Below are positions 1 to 6,800 of a stretch of DNA of 8,430 bases, in pieces. Position 1 is the stretch's first letter. The number at the start of each line of letters is the position of its first letter. This DNA is from Opitutaceae bacterium (GTDB lineage Bacteria; Verrucomicrobiota; Verrucomicrobiia; Opitutales; Opitutaceae): contig JAESUN010000400.1 in the NCBI GenBank assembly GCA_016763045.1, positions 1 through 8,430 on the forward strand, written 5' to 3'. Under the pieces are notes generated by a model. The model was not told where the DNA came from. It did no database searches and worked only from the letters and a program-made list of their open reading frames with translations. The translations under genes and the position numbers were made by a program.

Positions 1-41
1 ATGTAACCTGCACCGCCAGTCACCAGGATTGATTTATTCAT
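1..41 (-). CDS. NAD-dependent sugar epimerase, N-terminal fragment (GalE-like)
   Basis: Only the first 13 full codons of a leftward gene are present; the rest lies beyond the left edge. They read MNKSILVTGGAGYI, a beta-strand running into the glycine-rich GGAGYIG-type NAD-binding turn of extended short-chain dehydrogenases. The GGAGYI form is typical of UDP-glucose/UDP-GlcNAc 4-epimerases (GalE), though dehydratases of the same superfamily can start alike. The ATG at 39-41 is preceded by a purine-rich GGGAAAGAG stretch (read on the minus strand) that fits a ribosome binding site. It starts 53 bases after the dehydrogenase stop on the same strand, so the two are probably co-transcribed and supply nucleotide sugars together. 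The exact substrate cannot be told from this fragment. Confidence 0.8.
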   Translation of the reverse strand, partial: MNKSILVTGGAGY

Positions 42-94
42 TATTTCTCTTTCCCTTTGTAATCAATAGGTGCCCTGGCACATATATTTGTCGA

Positions 95-1366
95 CTATAA
101 GCGGTACACTCCAGACTGCTTTGGAAATAGGTATTTAATATCAAACAGAACATGCTCAGGTTTGCAGAAATTCTGAATAGCTTGCAGGCCAATCTCTTTG
201 AATTGGTCATGTGCTACCGCCAGAATAACGGCATCATAAGCGCCTGATTCCGGTTGATCTATCAAGCTGATCCCGTATTCAGCATTAGCTTCATCATTGT
301 TAGCCCAGGGGTCGTATACGTCAATTTTGGTATTGAATTCTTCCAGGCCTTTAATAACATCTATTACTCTGGTATTTCTCAAATCGGGACAGTTCTCCTT
401 GAAAGTCAGCCCCATCACAAGGACTCTTGAATCGACCACATGAATGCGCTTTTGGGTTAGCCGCTTTACTAAACGCTCTGCGATATAGACGCCCATGCTG
501 TCATTGATTCTGCGGCCAGCAAGGATGATTTCGGGGTGATAGCCAATTTCCTGGGATTTGTGGGTTAGATAATAAGGGTCCACGCTAATACAATGCCCCC
601 CGACAAGGCCCGGTCGAAATGGTAGAAAGTTCCATTTACTGCCAGCGGCTTTGAGTACTTCCTCTGTATCTATGCCTAGTTTGTCAAAGATAATACAAAG
701 CTCATTTATCAGGGCAATATTAAGATCTCTCTGGGTGTTTTCGATAACCTTGGCAGCCTCGGCTACCTTGATGCTGCTGACGTTGTGAGTGCCAGCCGTA
801 ATGATTGATGCATATAATTCGTCAACAAATCGCGTTATTACGGGAGTGGATCCCGAGGTCACTTTGACAATAGAGTAGATTCGGTGCGCTTTATCGCCAG
901 GATTGATTCTTTCCGGGCTATACCCTGCAAAGAAATCCTGGTTGAAAGTTAGCCCTGATTCCTCCTCAAGTATAGGGACGCAAACTTCTTCAGTTGCCCC
1001 TGGATACACTGTGGATTCATAGATCACAACGTCGCCCTTTGAGAGTCCTTGCCCCACTAACTTGCTGGCATTTTTTAGAGGCTCCAGGTTAGGACGGTTT
1101 TGTTTATCTATGGGTGTTGGAACTGTTATTACATAAACATTTGAGCCGGCTAGGTCCCCGGGATTTGAAGAATATGTTACATTGACTGCGGACAGTTCCT
1201 CGCTGGACATTTCGTTGGTTAAATCAATACCTTCCTTTAGCTGCTTTATGCGTGATTCCTTGATGTCATATCCTATACACTGATATTTTTTACCAAACTC
1301 GACAAGCAATGGGAGGCCGACATAGCCAAGTCCAACTACCGCAATTCTGCAATCTTTCAAGTTCAA
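95..1366 (-). CDS. UDP-N-acetylhexosamine 6-dehydrogenase, TviB/WbpO type
   Basis: A full-length 423-residue nucleotide-sugar dehydrogenase. This family oxidises C6 of a UDP-hexosamine (UDP-GlcNAc or UDP-GalNAc) to the uronic acid with two NAD+, in the cytoplasm, as a precursor for surface polysaccharide. The N-terminal Rossmann motif GLGYVGLPL is at residues 12-20. The [12 protein letters not shown] block (148-159) is characteristic of the TviB/WbpO branch. A conserved KVIENTQRD helix lies at 206-214, and the catalytic cysteine is Cys259 in [12 protein letters not shown]. The C-terminal UDP-binding domain includes [15 protein letters not shown] (319-333) and VYDPWA (350-355). The start is TTG at 1366, backed by an AAGGA ribosome binding site 8 bases upstream and by the family's usual N-terminus. 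It lies 130 bases downstream of the frameshifted sugar transferase and 53 bases before the epimerase start. UDP-glucose dehydrogenase is the main alternative, but the motifs favour the HexNAc branch. Confidence 0.92.
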   Translation of the reverse strand: MNLKDCRIAVVGLGYVGLPLLVEFGKKYQCIGYDIKESRIKQLKEGIDLTNEMSSEELSAVNVTYSSNPGDLAGSNVYVITVPTPIDKQNRPNLEPLKNASKLVGQGLSKGDVVIYESTVYPGATEEVCVPILEEESGLTFNQDFFAGYSPERINPGDKAHRIYSIVKVTSGSTPVITRFVDELYASIITAGTHNVSSIKVAEAAKVIENTQRDLNIALINELCIIFDKLGIDTEEVLKAAGSKWNFLPFRPGLVGGHCISVDPYYLTHKSQEIGYHPEIILAGRRINDSMGVYIAERLVKRLTQKRIHVVDSRVLVMGLTFKENCPDLRNTRVIDVIKGLEEFNTKIDVYDPWANNDEANAEYGISLIDQPESGAYDAVILAVAHDQFKEIGLQAIQNFCKPEHVLFDIKYLFPKQSGVYRL

Positions 1367-1374
1367 GGTGATTT

Positions 1375-1379
1375 TCCTT
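1375..1379 (-). promoter_or_regulatory. Ribosome binding site supporting a TTG start
   Basis: Read on the minus strand this is AAGGA, 8 bases before the TTG at 1366. No in-frame ATG lies nearby that would preserve the family's N-terminus, so this site decides the start of the dehydrogenase. Confidence 0.6.
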
Positions 1380-1496
1380 CTACAATTTTTTGTTAGCTTG
1401 AATGAAATCTGGTGTGAATTAAAACATGGAAGGGGAAGGAGTTTGCTAGATCTGTTTCACATCGCCGGCAGAAAACAGGGGTAACTATTTCGAGTT

Positions 1497-2917
1497 TTAG
1501 CGCACACCCTTGCCAAACACTAAGACTTCCAGTGTTTGCAATAGAATAAAAAAGTCCATAACAGGGTTGGCATTCTTGATGTAATAGAGATCATACTGAA
1601 GCTTTTCGTAGGCATCTTCCTCTGTAGCTCCATAAGGGTATTTTAACTGCGCCCACCCTGCCAGGCCCGGTTTTATCGATGGCGTTGCTGGTAATAATCG
1701 ATGGACTGGCTCAGTTTGTCCACAAACTCAGGGCGTTCCGGCCGCGGGCCTACTAGTCGCATATCACCTTTAAGAATATTTATGATTTGAGGCAATTCAT
1801 CTATCCTCAATTTGCGAATTACTCTGCCGATCCTGGTAATCCGAGCGTCGTCTTTTGTTGCCCACTGTGCGCCGTCTTGTTCGGCATCGACTCTCATACT
1901 TCTGAATTTCAATAGATTGAAACGTTCACCATTCTTCCCGACCCGAGTCTGTCGATAAAAGACTGGGGCATTGGTACCATCTTCCAATGTTATTAAAATA
2001 GTGACTAATAATAGTATCGGGGCTGTTACAATCAAAATTGCTACGATAGCTACAATATCAAATACCCTGGATGTGGCAGATTTGATCCGCGAACCTTTAA
2101 AGCCATCACTGAAAACTATCCATGACGGATCCAGGTGGGACAAATTCACTTTACCTTGCTCTCGTTCCAGGAAGGAAACGGGATCTGTGACTTTTATACC
2201 ACCTAGCTTACAGTCGAGCATATGCTGAATCGGATAGCTCTCATCACGGCTGTCTAGGGCGATTACCACTTCATCGACGTCTAAGTCCAGGGCTTGTTGT
2301 AATAGAGAATCTCCCAGTTTAATCACCCGATGTTCGGGAACTATTCGAATTTGCCCTGGTGTAGAAATAAAGCCAACAATATGGAATGAGGAAGTAGGTA
2401 ACTCGCTATTGTCACGATTGAGTAGACTTGCTGCGCTTCTCCCAATACCAAACACGAGAATTTTTGAGGTGAATACGTCCCTCCCCATATAAAGGAAGAA
2501 CAGTTTCCGCAAAGAAATAATGGAAGCTAAACTGATTAGGAACGCAAGCGCAGTGATGCCCCGACCTAAACGAAAAGAGGGAATTACGTAGTAGAGCACC
2601 ATTAGTGCTATGGAAACCAAGAGCAAACTAACAAAAAATCTTGCTATAGTTTGAACGAAGCCAATTTGACCGCGAAACTGTTCTAACTGGTACAAACCAA
2701 GTGCAGTCATTCCCAGCATATTCATGGTGGTAAAGACTATGGCTTTAGAAAATAGGTTGCTTACACTGGATATAATTTCTGGCGAATTAAAGTCGAGAGT
2801 GTTAAATCTGATAGCTACGGCAATGAATACGGCCGCAATGAACACGGCGGTCTCAATTACAGCGAGTAGCGCAAAGGATACCCTTATATGGTTATTGAAA
2901 ATCCGTATGGTAGACAT
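1497..2917 (-). pseudogene. Undecaprenyl-phosphate sugar phosphotransferase (EpsB/WcaJ-like), frameshifted near 1675
   Basis: The family transfers a hexose-1-phosphate from a UDP-sugar to undecaprenyl phosphate on the inner membrane, the first step of polymer synthesis. From the ATG at 2917 the frame runs 414 residues. It has the MxxIRIFN N-terminus typical of PEP-CTERM-associated members and four predicted membrane segments (about 15-37, 58-77, 93-112, 118-137). A nucleotide-binding-like domain with VFGIGR (155-160) follows, then a re-entrant hydrophobic helix (about 285-310) and the catalytic domain with KFRSMR (337-342), RIDELPQ (371-377) and GDMRLVGPRPERPEFV (384-399). It then meets TAA at 1673-1675. 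One frame over, the missing C-terminus continues at once from ATA at 1674-1676: IKPGLAGWAQLKYPYG... to ...VFGKGVR and a TAA at 1497-1499, 59 residues. The rejoined protein would be 473 residues, the normal family length. The shift equals one lost base between the CGA Arg codon and the next codon. A real mutation or a sequencing error are both possible. Confidence 0.9.
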
Positions 2918-3235
2918 CTGATATAATTATTTCTAAACCGTTCTTATTTGTTAGCAAATGTTTTTATGTGTTGATCCTAAACGAGACGTGATTGGTTCTA
3001 AATCTCACTTGTTGATTTATTAATATTAACCTATCCGCATCTTTGACCAGTATATCCTGTTTTTGTATTAATCCTGTCAGAGTATTTGTTACTTTCATCT
3101 ACTTGGTCGATAAAATAGTGCCGGAGAGAGTTGGTATTTATTGCTTGCCAGCCTAACCAGCACTCGGTAATTATTCTAACCTGATTAAACAATAATGTAT
3201 CAATATAATATGCTCCTTATGAGCCATAATTTTCT

Positions 3236-3266
3236 TTGACAAGATGCTAATTGTAACTGTCATAAT
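3236..3266 (+). promoter_or_regulatory. Candidate sigma-70 promoter, distal, extended -10
   Basis: A perfect TTGACA (3236-3241) is followed after 19 bases by CATAAT (3261-3266, 5 of 6 consensus), with a TG one base upstream of it that makes an extended -10. The spacing is longer than the optimal 17. It would start transcription near 3273 and give the export gene a leader of about 435 bases. Confidence 0.35.
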
Positions 3267-3328
3267 CGATTTATTTTTCAATATATGGGCTATTCAATGC
3301 TGTTTCTCATCAAGATATGGGAAGATAG

Positions 3329-3347
3329 ACCATTATCTCCTAATGGT
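3329..3347. repeat. Inverted repeat ACCATTA-N5-TAATGGT
   Basis: Two perfect 7-base arms surround a 5-base centre (TCTCC). It lies about 56 bases downstream of the predicted start of the distal promoter, so it could be a regulator's operator or a weak leader hairpin. No T-tract follows, so it is not an intrinsic terminator. Confidence 0.45.
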
Positions 3348-3473
3348 AATGTATTAGAGCTTGGTTAGCTCGGCATAGATAGGAAGGTATCTTATAGCAT
3401 AATTTTTAGTCAGGTTGGCCGATGCTTTGGTTACGGTTTTTCCTGGCCTCTAGGTTAAGTTGGACTCTCAAAT

Positions 3474-3491
3474 GTGTGACCCAGGTCACAC
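3474..3491. promoter_or_regulatory. CRP/Vfr-type operator
   Basis: The core TGTGA-N6-TCACA (3475-3490) matches the CRP consensus exactly. The palindrome is perfect over 8 bases per arm, GTGTGACC and GGTCACAC, around a central CA. It is centred at about 3482.5, roughly 70 bases upstream of the start predicted for the proximal promoter. That is the spacing and helical face used by class I CRP activation. It suggests that cAMP-CRP links export-operon expression to carbon status. The sequence match is direct; binding and the direction of regulation are inferred. Confidence 0.6.
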
Positions 3492-3517
3492 TGGGGGAAC
3501 AGTTTAGGTTTGGGCTG

Positions 3518-3546
3518 TTGACTTTGCAGCTAGCGGTGCTTTAATT
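3518..3546 (+). promoter_or_regulatory. Candidate proximal promoter of the export operon
   Basis: TTGACT (3518-3523, 5 of 6) is followed by exactly 17 bases and a poor -10, TTAATT (3541-3546, 3 of 6). A weak -10 with an upstream CRP site is a common arrangement for an activator-dependent promoter. The predicted start is near 3553, about 155 bases before the first gene. Confidence 0.35.
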
Positions 3547-3707
3547 ACGCCGGGTGGGCAAATTTCCTGTTTCCTCAGTACGATACGTGTTTTATTGAAT
3601 GTAGAATCTGGTGCACAAGTAGACACATCCCACTGTTGCCAATCGTCTGACAGGAATGATTGGGTTCATTGTAGAATTCTCAACAAATAATTATTGGAAA
3701 AACCACA

Positions 3708-4328
3708 ATGCGAACAATACTGATAATACTTACTTCTGCATTTTTTGTAACATGCAGCTCGAGTAATCCGGCGCCTCCACCATCAGGAGCTGATTTGCCG
3801 CCGGGCTCCGACGTGGTGGTTAGCACGTATCAGATTGGTGTGGGCGATGTAATTTCAGTGAATGTCTGGGGGAATCCTGATTTAACGCTTTCGGTTCCCG
3901 TGAGACCTGATGGATACATCTCCGTGCCCTTGATTGGCGATGTGGCAGCCAGTGATACTGATGCGGAATCTCTTGCTGAAAGAATCACCGGCTTATTGAG
4001 TGATCAAGTCAGAAATCCCCAGGTAACCGTGATAATCAGCCAGGTAAACAGCACCGAATATGTTACTCGGGTGCGAATTACCGGGGCTGTAGTGTCGCCA
4101 CAATCGATGAAATATGCCCGTGGCATGTCAGTTCTGGATGCGATTCTGGAGGCCGGCGGGCCAAGTGATCTGGCATCTGCTAATCGAGCCAAACTGTATC
4201 GGACAGTCGAGGGGCGATTGATTGAATTAGATGTGCGCTTTAACGACATTTTACTTCGGGGGAACCTGGAAACTATCTATCCTATCCGTCCTGGAGATGT
4301 TATCACTGTACCGGAGAGGCTGTTTTAG
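3708..4328 (+). CDS. Polysaccharide export lipoprotein (Wza/OPX-like, PEP-CTERM-locus type)
   Basis: A 206-residue periplasm-facing outer-membrane lipoprotein of the polysaccharide export (OPX) family, through whose ring polymer leaves the periplasm. Residues 1-15 form a hydrophobic signal followed by Cys16. The lipobox (FVTC) is unusual because of Thr at -1, so lipidation is likely but not certain. A Pro/Gly-rich linker runs to residue 36. The export domain follows, with YQIGVGDVISVNVWGNPDL (41-59), VPVRPDGYISVPLIGDV (63-79) and NPQVTVII (103-110). One SLBB-type domain comes next, with VRITGAVVSPQSMKYARGMSVLDAILEAGG (122-151) and PGDVITVPERLF at the C-terminus. E. coli Wza (379 residues) has further domains and a C-terminal helix that spans the outer membrane; this protein has neither. 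The start ATG has a weak GGA element about 9 bases upstream. It is the first gene of the rightward operon. Confidence 0.93.
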   Translation: MRTILIILTSAFFVTCSSSNPAPPPSGADLPPGSDVVVSTYQIGVGDVISVNVWGNPDLTLSVPVRPDGYISVPLIGDVAASDTDAESLAERITGLLSDQVRNPQVTVIISQVNSTEYVTRVRITGAVVSPQSMKYARGMSVLDAILEAGGPSDLASANRAKLYRTVEGRLIELDVRFNDILLRGNLETIYPIRPGDVITVPERLF

Positions 4329-4418
4329 TCGTTGTTTGGAGTGAATTGGTTTAGTTAAGGATGAGTGTAATTTTGTTTTTATCACTGTTAAGGAAATGAT
4401 CTTAAAAGAGAACAGCCC

Positions 4419-5933
4419 ATGAGTTCTAATTTTGAAGAACTAACACAAGTTTATATACGGTCACTGAGTGAGAACCGCTCGTTATGTGGAGTAATTGGTT
4501 TGATCGTAGCGTTGGTCACTTTGGTGGTTGCGGTTAACTGGCCCAAAGCATACACGGCTTCATCGACCATCTATGCAGATAACAGTAATATATTGAGGCC
4601 ACTTTTGGCGGGTGATGCGGTAGCTCCATCTAACGGAGAAGACCAGGCCAGAATGGCTAAGGATATTCTATTCAATCGTGAATACAATGAGGCTATTCTT
4701 GAAGCAGGTGGTTGGGATGTTGGTAAGTTATCGATTCTGGAGAAGGATCAGCTTATTGAAGGAATCCAGAATAGAACAGTCATTGACAATGCGGGGCGCG
4801 GGGCGGCGAGACTAATTATGATTTCGCACTCGGATCCAGATCCGATTATAGCTTTTAGCATTGTCCAAAAATATACAACTATTTTCATAGAACAGGCAGC
4901 AATCTCGGAACAGGAAGAGAGCCGGAGCGCGTTCGAGTTTATTGAGAGCCAGGTTGCGTCCTACCAGCGAAAGCTGCAAGGATCGGAGGGCCGGCTAAGC
5001 ACATTCAAGTCTGAGAACAATTTTGGGACACTTGCAAACTCAAACAATCGAATTTCCGGTTATAGAGCTGAAATTGAAAGGCTGGATCTTGATTTGGTAC
5101 AAATCAATACTCAGGTAGAAATAGTTGAGGCGCAGCTAGCTGGTGAGGTGACAATTTCGCGGGACGTTAATGAGGTTAACTCAATTAGATCTCGGATAAA
5201 CTCGCTACAAATCACATTAGATAGTCTCAGGTCAAGATTTCACGATTCCTACCCAGATGTTGTACAAATAAAGAACCAGATAAGTGATTTGCAGGACCTG
5301 CTGAAAAGTGGCGAGACGAGAGGCCTTCCTATGGTTGAGGCCGTTGACAGTGAAGGGTTTACACCTTTGCATCAGGAGTTGCGAAGTCGTTTAGCTAACC
5401 TGCAAACAAGCAAACAGGCAAAAATAAGCGAAAGAGGAAGTTTATTAAGCCTTCTAGCCGCTGAGGAAGATCGTTCTCGTAGAATTAATAAAACCGAAGC
5501 GGAGTTAGCCGAACTTACTCGCGATTACAATGTAACACACAATTTTTATAATTCCATGCTCGGGAGACTCGAAAATGCACGGGTTTCGATGCACATGAAT
5601 GAAGAGCAACAGGGGATTATATTTAAAATTCAGGAAGCTGCGGTAGTTCCGTCACAGCCAGATGGATTTTCGTTTTCTCAATTAATGGCAGCAAGTTTTA
5701 CACTTGCCTTCGGAATTCCACTTGGGCTTATAGTTGCTATGGTTGAAATTGATCCCAGAATACGGTCTGAATCAGCTTGGTCAAAAGAGTGGCCGCCATT
5801 ATTGGGAACTATCCCACCCATTCTAGTTCGATCATGGTGGCGATCAAATTACCTGTTTATCGCTGTTTTAGTGATAATAGCCGTGTTGATGTACGGCTCA
5901 ACTGGGTACTTGCACGTTATTGGTGTTTTATAG
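4419..5933 (+). CDS. Polysaccharide chain-length determinant / co-polymerase (Wzz/PCP, PEP-CTERM-locus type)
   Basis: A 504-residue inner-membrane co-polymerase that sets polymer length and couples synthesis to export. The first membrane segment is at about 22-40. The conserved block after it (YTASSTIYADNSNILRPLL, 45-63) resembles the PEP-CTERM-associated chain-length family. A long periplasmic part rich in heptad-like alpha-helix (about 160-300 and 315-400) includes YPDVVQIKNQI (278-288). A Pro-containing stretch (410-416) leads to the second membrane segment (about 421-442), then a cytoplasmic stretch ending LLGTIPPIL (461-469) and a third segment (about 476-495). The length and the three-segment layout are normal for the family. 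There is no fused kinase domain; the kinase-like protein is the next gene. The ATG follows AAAGAG at 8 bases spacing and lies 90 bases after the export lipoprotein. Confidence 0.93.
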   Translation: MSSNFEELTQVYIRSLSENRSLCGVIGLIVALVTLVVAVNWPKAYTASSTIYADNSNILRPLLAGDAVAPSNGEDQARMAKDILFNREYNEAILEAGGWDVGKLSILEKDQLIEGIQNRTVIDNAGRGAARLIMISHSDPDPIIAFSIVQKYTTIFIEQAAISEQEESRSAFEFIESQVASYQRKLQGSEGRLSTFKSENNFGTLANSNNRISGYRAEIERLDLDLVQINTQVEIVEAQLAGEVTISRDVNEVNSIRSRINSLQITLDSLRSRFHDSYPDVVQIKNQISDLQDLLKSGETRGLPMVEAVDSEGFTPLHQELRSRLANLQTSKQAKISERGSLLSLLAAEEDRSRRINKTEAELAELTRDYNVTHNFYNSMLGRLENARVSMHMNEEQQGIIFKIQEAAVVPSQPDGFSFSQLMAASFTLAFGIPLGLIVAMVEIDPRIRSESAWSKEWPPLLGTIPPILVRSWWRSNYLFIAVLVIIAVLMYGSTGYLHVIGVL

Positions 5934-5980
5934 CAGCACTAACTGGTACTAATTACATTTTTACCTGGAAGTAAGCTAGT

Positions 5981-5985
5981 GAGGA
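5981..5985 (+). promoter_or_regulatory. Ribosome binding site favouring the ATG at 5991
   Basis: GAGGA lies 5 bases before the ATG at 5991 and overlaps the alternative in-frame GTG start at 5979. The GTG has only a weaker GGAAG upstream. The ATG is therefore preferred, shortening the protein from 270 to 266 residues. Confidence 0.55.
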
Positions 5986-5990
5986 ACTTT

Positions 5991-6791
5991 ATGAAAGGGT
6001 CGGATTCAGAACAGCAAACACCGAAGTTTGTCATTATTGATTCGCAAGCGCGAAGTTTGAGTGAGAACCCGGACGGTGCTAAAGGGCGAAAAGGGCTGGG
6101 TAAACCAGTTTCGAGGGATTCGTTGCCAGAACGACCCGAATATAACGTTGATTTCCTGAATAGAAATAAAATCATCCATTCGGGGATGCAAGATCTGGAG
6201 GTGTTGAACGCCTTTAGAAGCGTACGTATGTCTTTACAATCAAAGATGGAAGAATATAACTCGGTCATTCTGGTGAGCGCAGTCTCTGAAAGTGAATATT
6301 CTGCGTTTACGGCTGCGAACCTAGCCTCGGCATTTACTTTTGAGCGCGGGAAAAGTGCGTTATTAATTGATTGCGACATTAAAAGGCCATTTTTGGCCAA
6401 GATGCTCGGGGTCGATGTTGGTGTCAGTTTATACGACTATCTCTCTGGGGAAAATGAATGTATAGAAAATTTAGTACACCCCACTATGATTCCGCGGCTT
6501 AGCATGGTGTCAAATAATGCTCAAGGCGACAAAACAGACGATATAGTTGAAATTTTCTCTGGTGACAGGATGAAAAAGCTCATTGAGGATTTGAGAAGAA
6601 ATCATGCTGATCGAGTTATTATATTGAGCTCACCGCCTATTCTGGATTCTGCCGATACCAAAGTTCTAGCTTCTCTTAGCGATTACGTTATTGTCGCTCT
6701 TCCTTATGGGAATGCGACCCCGACAAAAGTTACTAAAACTATTGCTGAATTTGGAAAAGATAAGATTACAGGTTTTGTAATGATTAATTAA
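5991..6791 (+). CDS. BY-kinase-like P-loop protein with degenerate ATP site (probable pseudokinase)
   Basis: A 266-residue cytoplasmic protein with the fold signature of the Wzc/CapB-type tyrosine autokinases that partner chain-length proteins; numbering is from the ATG at 5991. A poorly conserved, probably disordered N-terminus (1-60) is followed by the family's helix ending in EVLNAFRSVRMSL (70-82). Strand VILVSA is then followed by SESEYSAFTAANLA, where active members have a GEGKS/T-F-T-type P-loop: the glycines and the Walker A lysine are gone. The Walker A' motif survives (ALLIDCDIKRP, 123-133, Asp127 and Asp129). The Walker B position reads VIILSSPP (209-216), with Ser replacing the usual Asp. 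The protein ends at GFVMIN, where active members usually continue to a C-terminal tyrosine cluster. An ATP-dependent autokinase role is thus doubtful; a structural partner of the co-polymerase is more likely. It lies 57 bases after the chain-length gene and 9 bases before the beta-barrel gene. Confidence 0.88.
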   Translation: MKGSDSEQQTPKFVIIDSQARSLSENPDGAKGRKGLGKPVSRDSLPERPEYNVDFLNRNKIIHSGMQDLEVLNAFRSVRMSLQSKMEEYNSVILVSAVSESEYSAFTAANLASAFTFERGKSALLIDCDIKRPFLAKMLGVDVGVSLYDYLSGENECIENLVHPTMIPRLSMVSNNAQGDKTDDIVEIFSGDRMKKLIEDLRRNHADRVIILSSPPILDSADTKVLASLSDYVIVALPYGNATPTKVTKTIAEFGKDKITGFVMIN

Positions 6792-6800
6792 GTTCATACT

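Larger units (their letters stand above)
2918..3707. other. Gene-free divergent regulatory region
   Basis: These 790 bases separate the leftward sugar transferase from the rightward export operon and are AT-rich compared with the genes. I see no convincing gene on either strand. The contents I can support are a CRP-type operator, two candidate rightward promoters and a 7-bp inverted repeat, each listed separately. A 10-bp AT palindrome (TTAATATTAA, 3020-3029) lies nearer the leftward gene. No confident promoter for the leftward gene was found: a CTGACA box at about 3074-3079 (minus strand) lies 20 bases from a TATACT box, a poor spacing. No strong Shine-Dalgarno precedes the sugar transferase ATG at 2917. 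Confidence 0.6.

Noticed and set aside
70..81. A short quasi-palindrome (GTGCC-CT-GGCAC) between dehydrogenase and epimerase
   Set aside because: Two-base loop and no T-tract; too small to act as a terminator, and the genes look co-transcribed.
1971..2228. A rightward open frame of 85 codons inside the sugar transferase
   Set aside because: Lies wholly opposite a gene with clear family motifs, and its translation has no recognisable features.
3297..3368. A 23-codon open frame (MLFLIKIWEDRPLSPNGN...) in the intergenic region
   Set aside because: No Shine-Dalgarno, very short, no recognisable similarity; expected by chance in this much sequence.
3511..3528. A sigma-54-like element (TGGGC ... 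TTTGC) upstream of the export operon
   Set aside because: The GG to GC spacing is one base off the required 10, and the -24 box is not TGGCAC.
4396..4422. An 8-codon frame whose TGA overlaps the chain-length ATG as ATGA, a possible coupling leader peptide
   Set aside because: Its AAGGA lies only one base before its ATG, and the chain-length gene has its own well-spaced AAAGAG.
5939..6400. A leftward open frame of 153 codons opposite the kinase-like gene
   Set aside because: It is the antisense of a recognisable protein family within a rightward operon, with no motif or ribosome binding site of its own.
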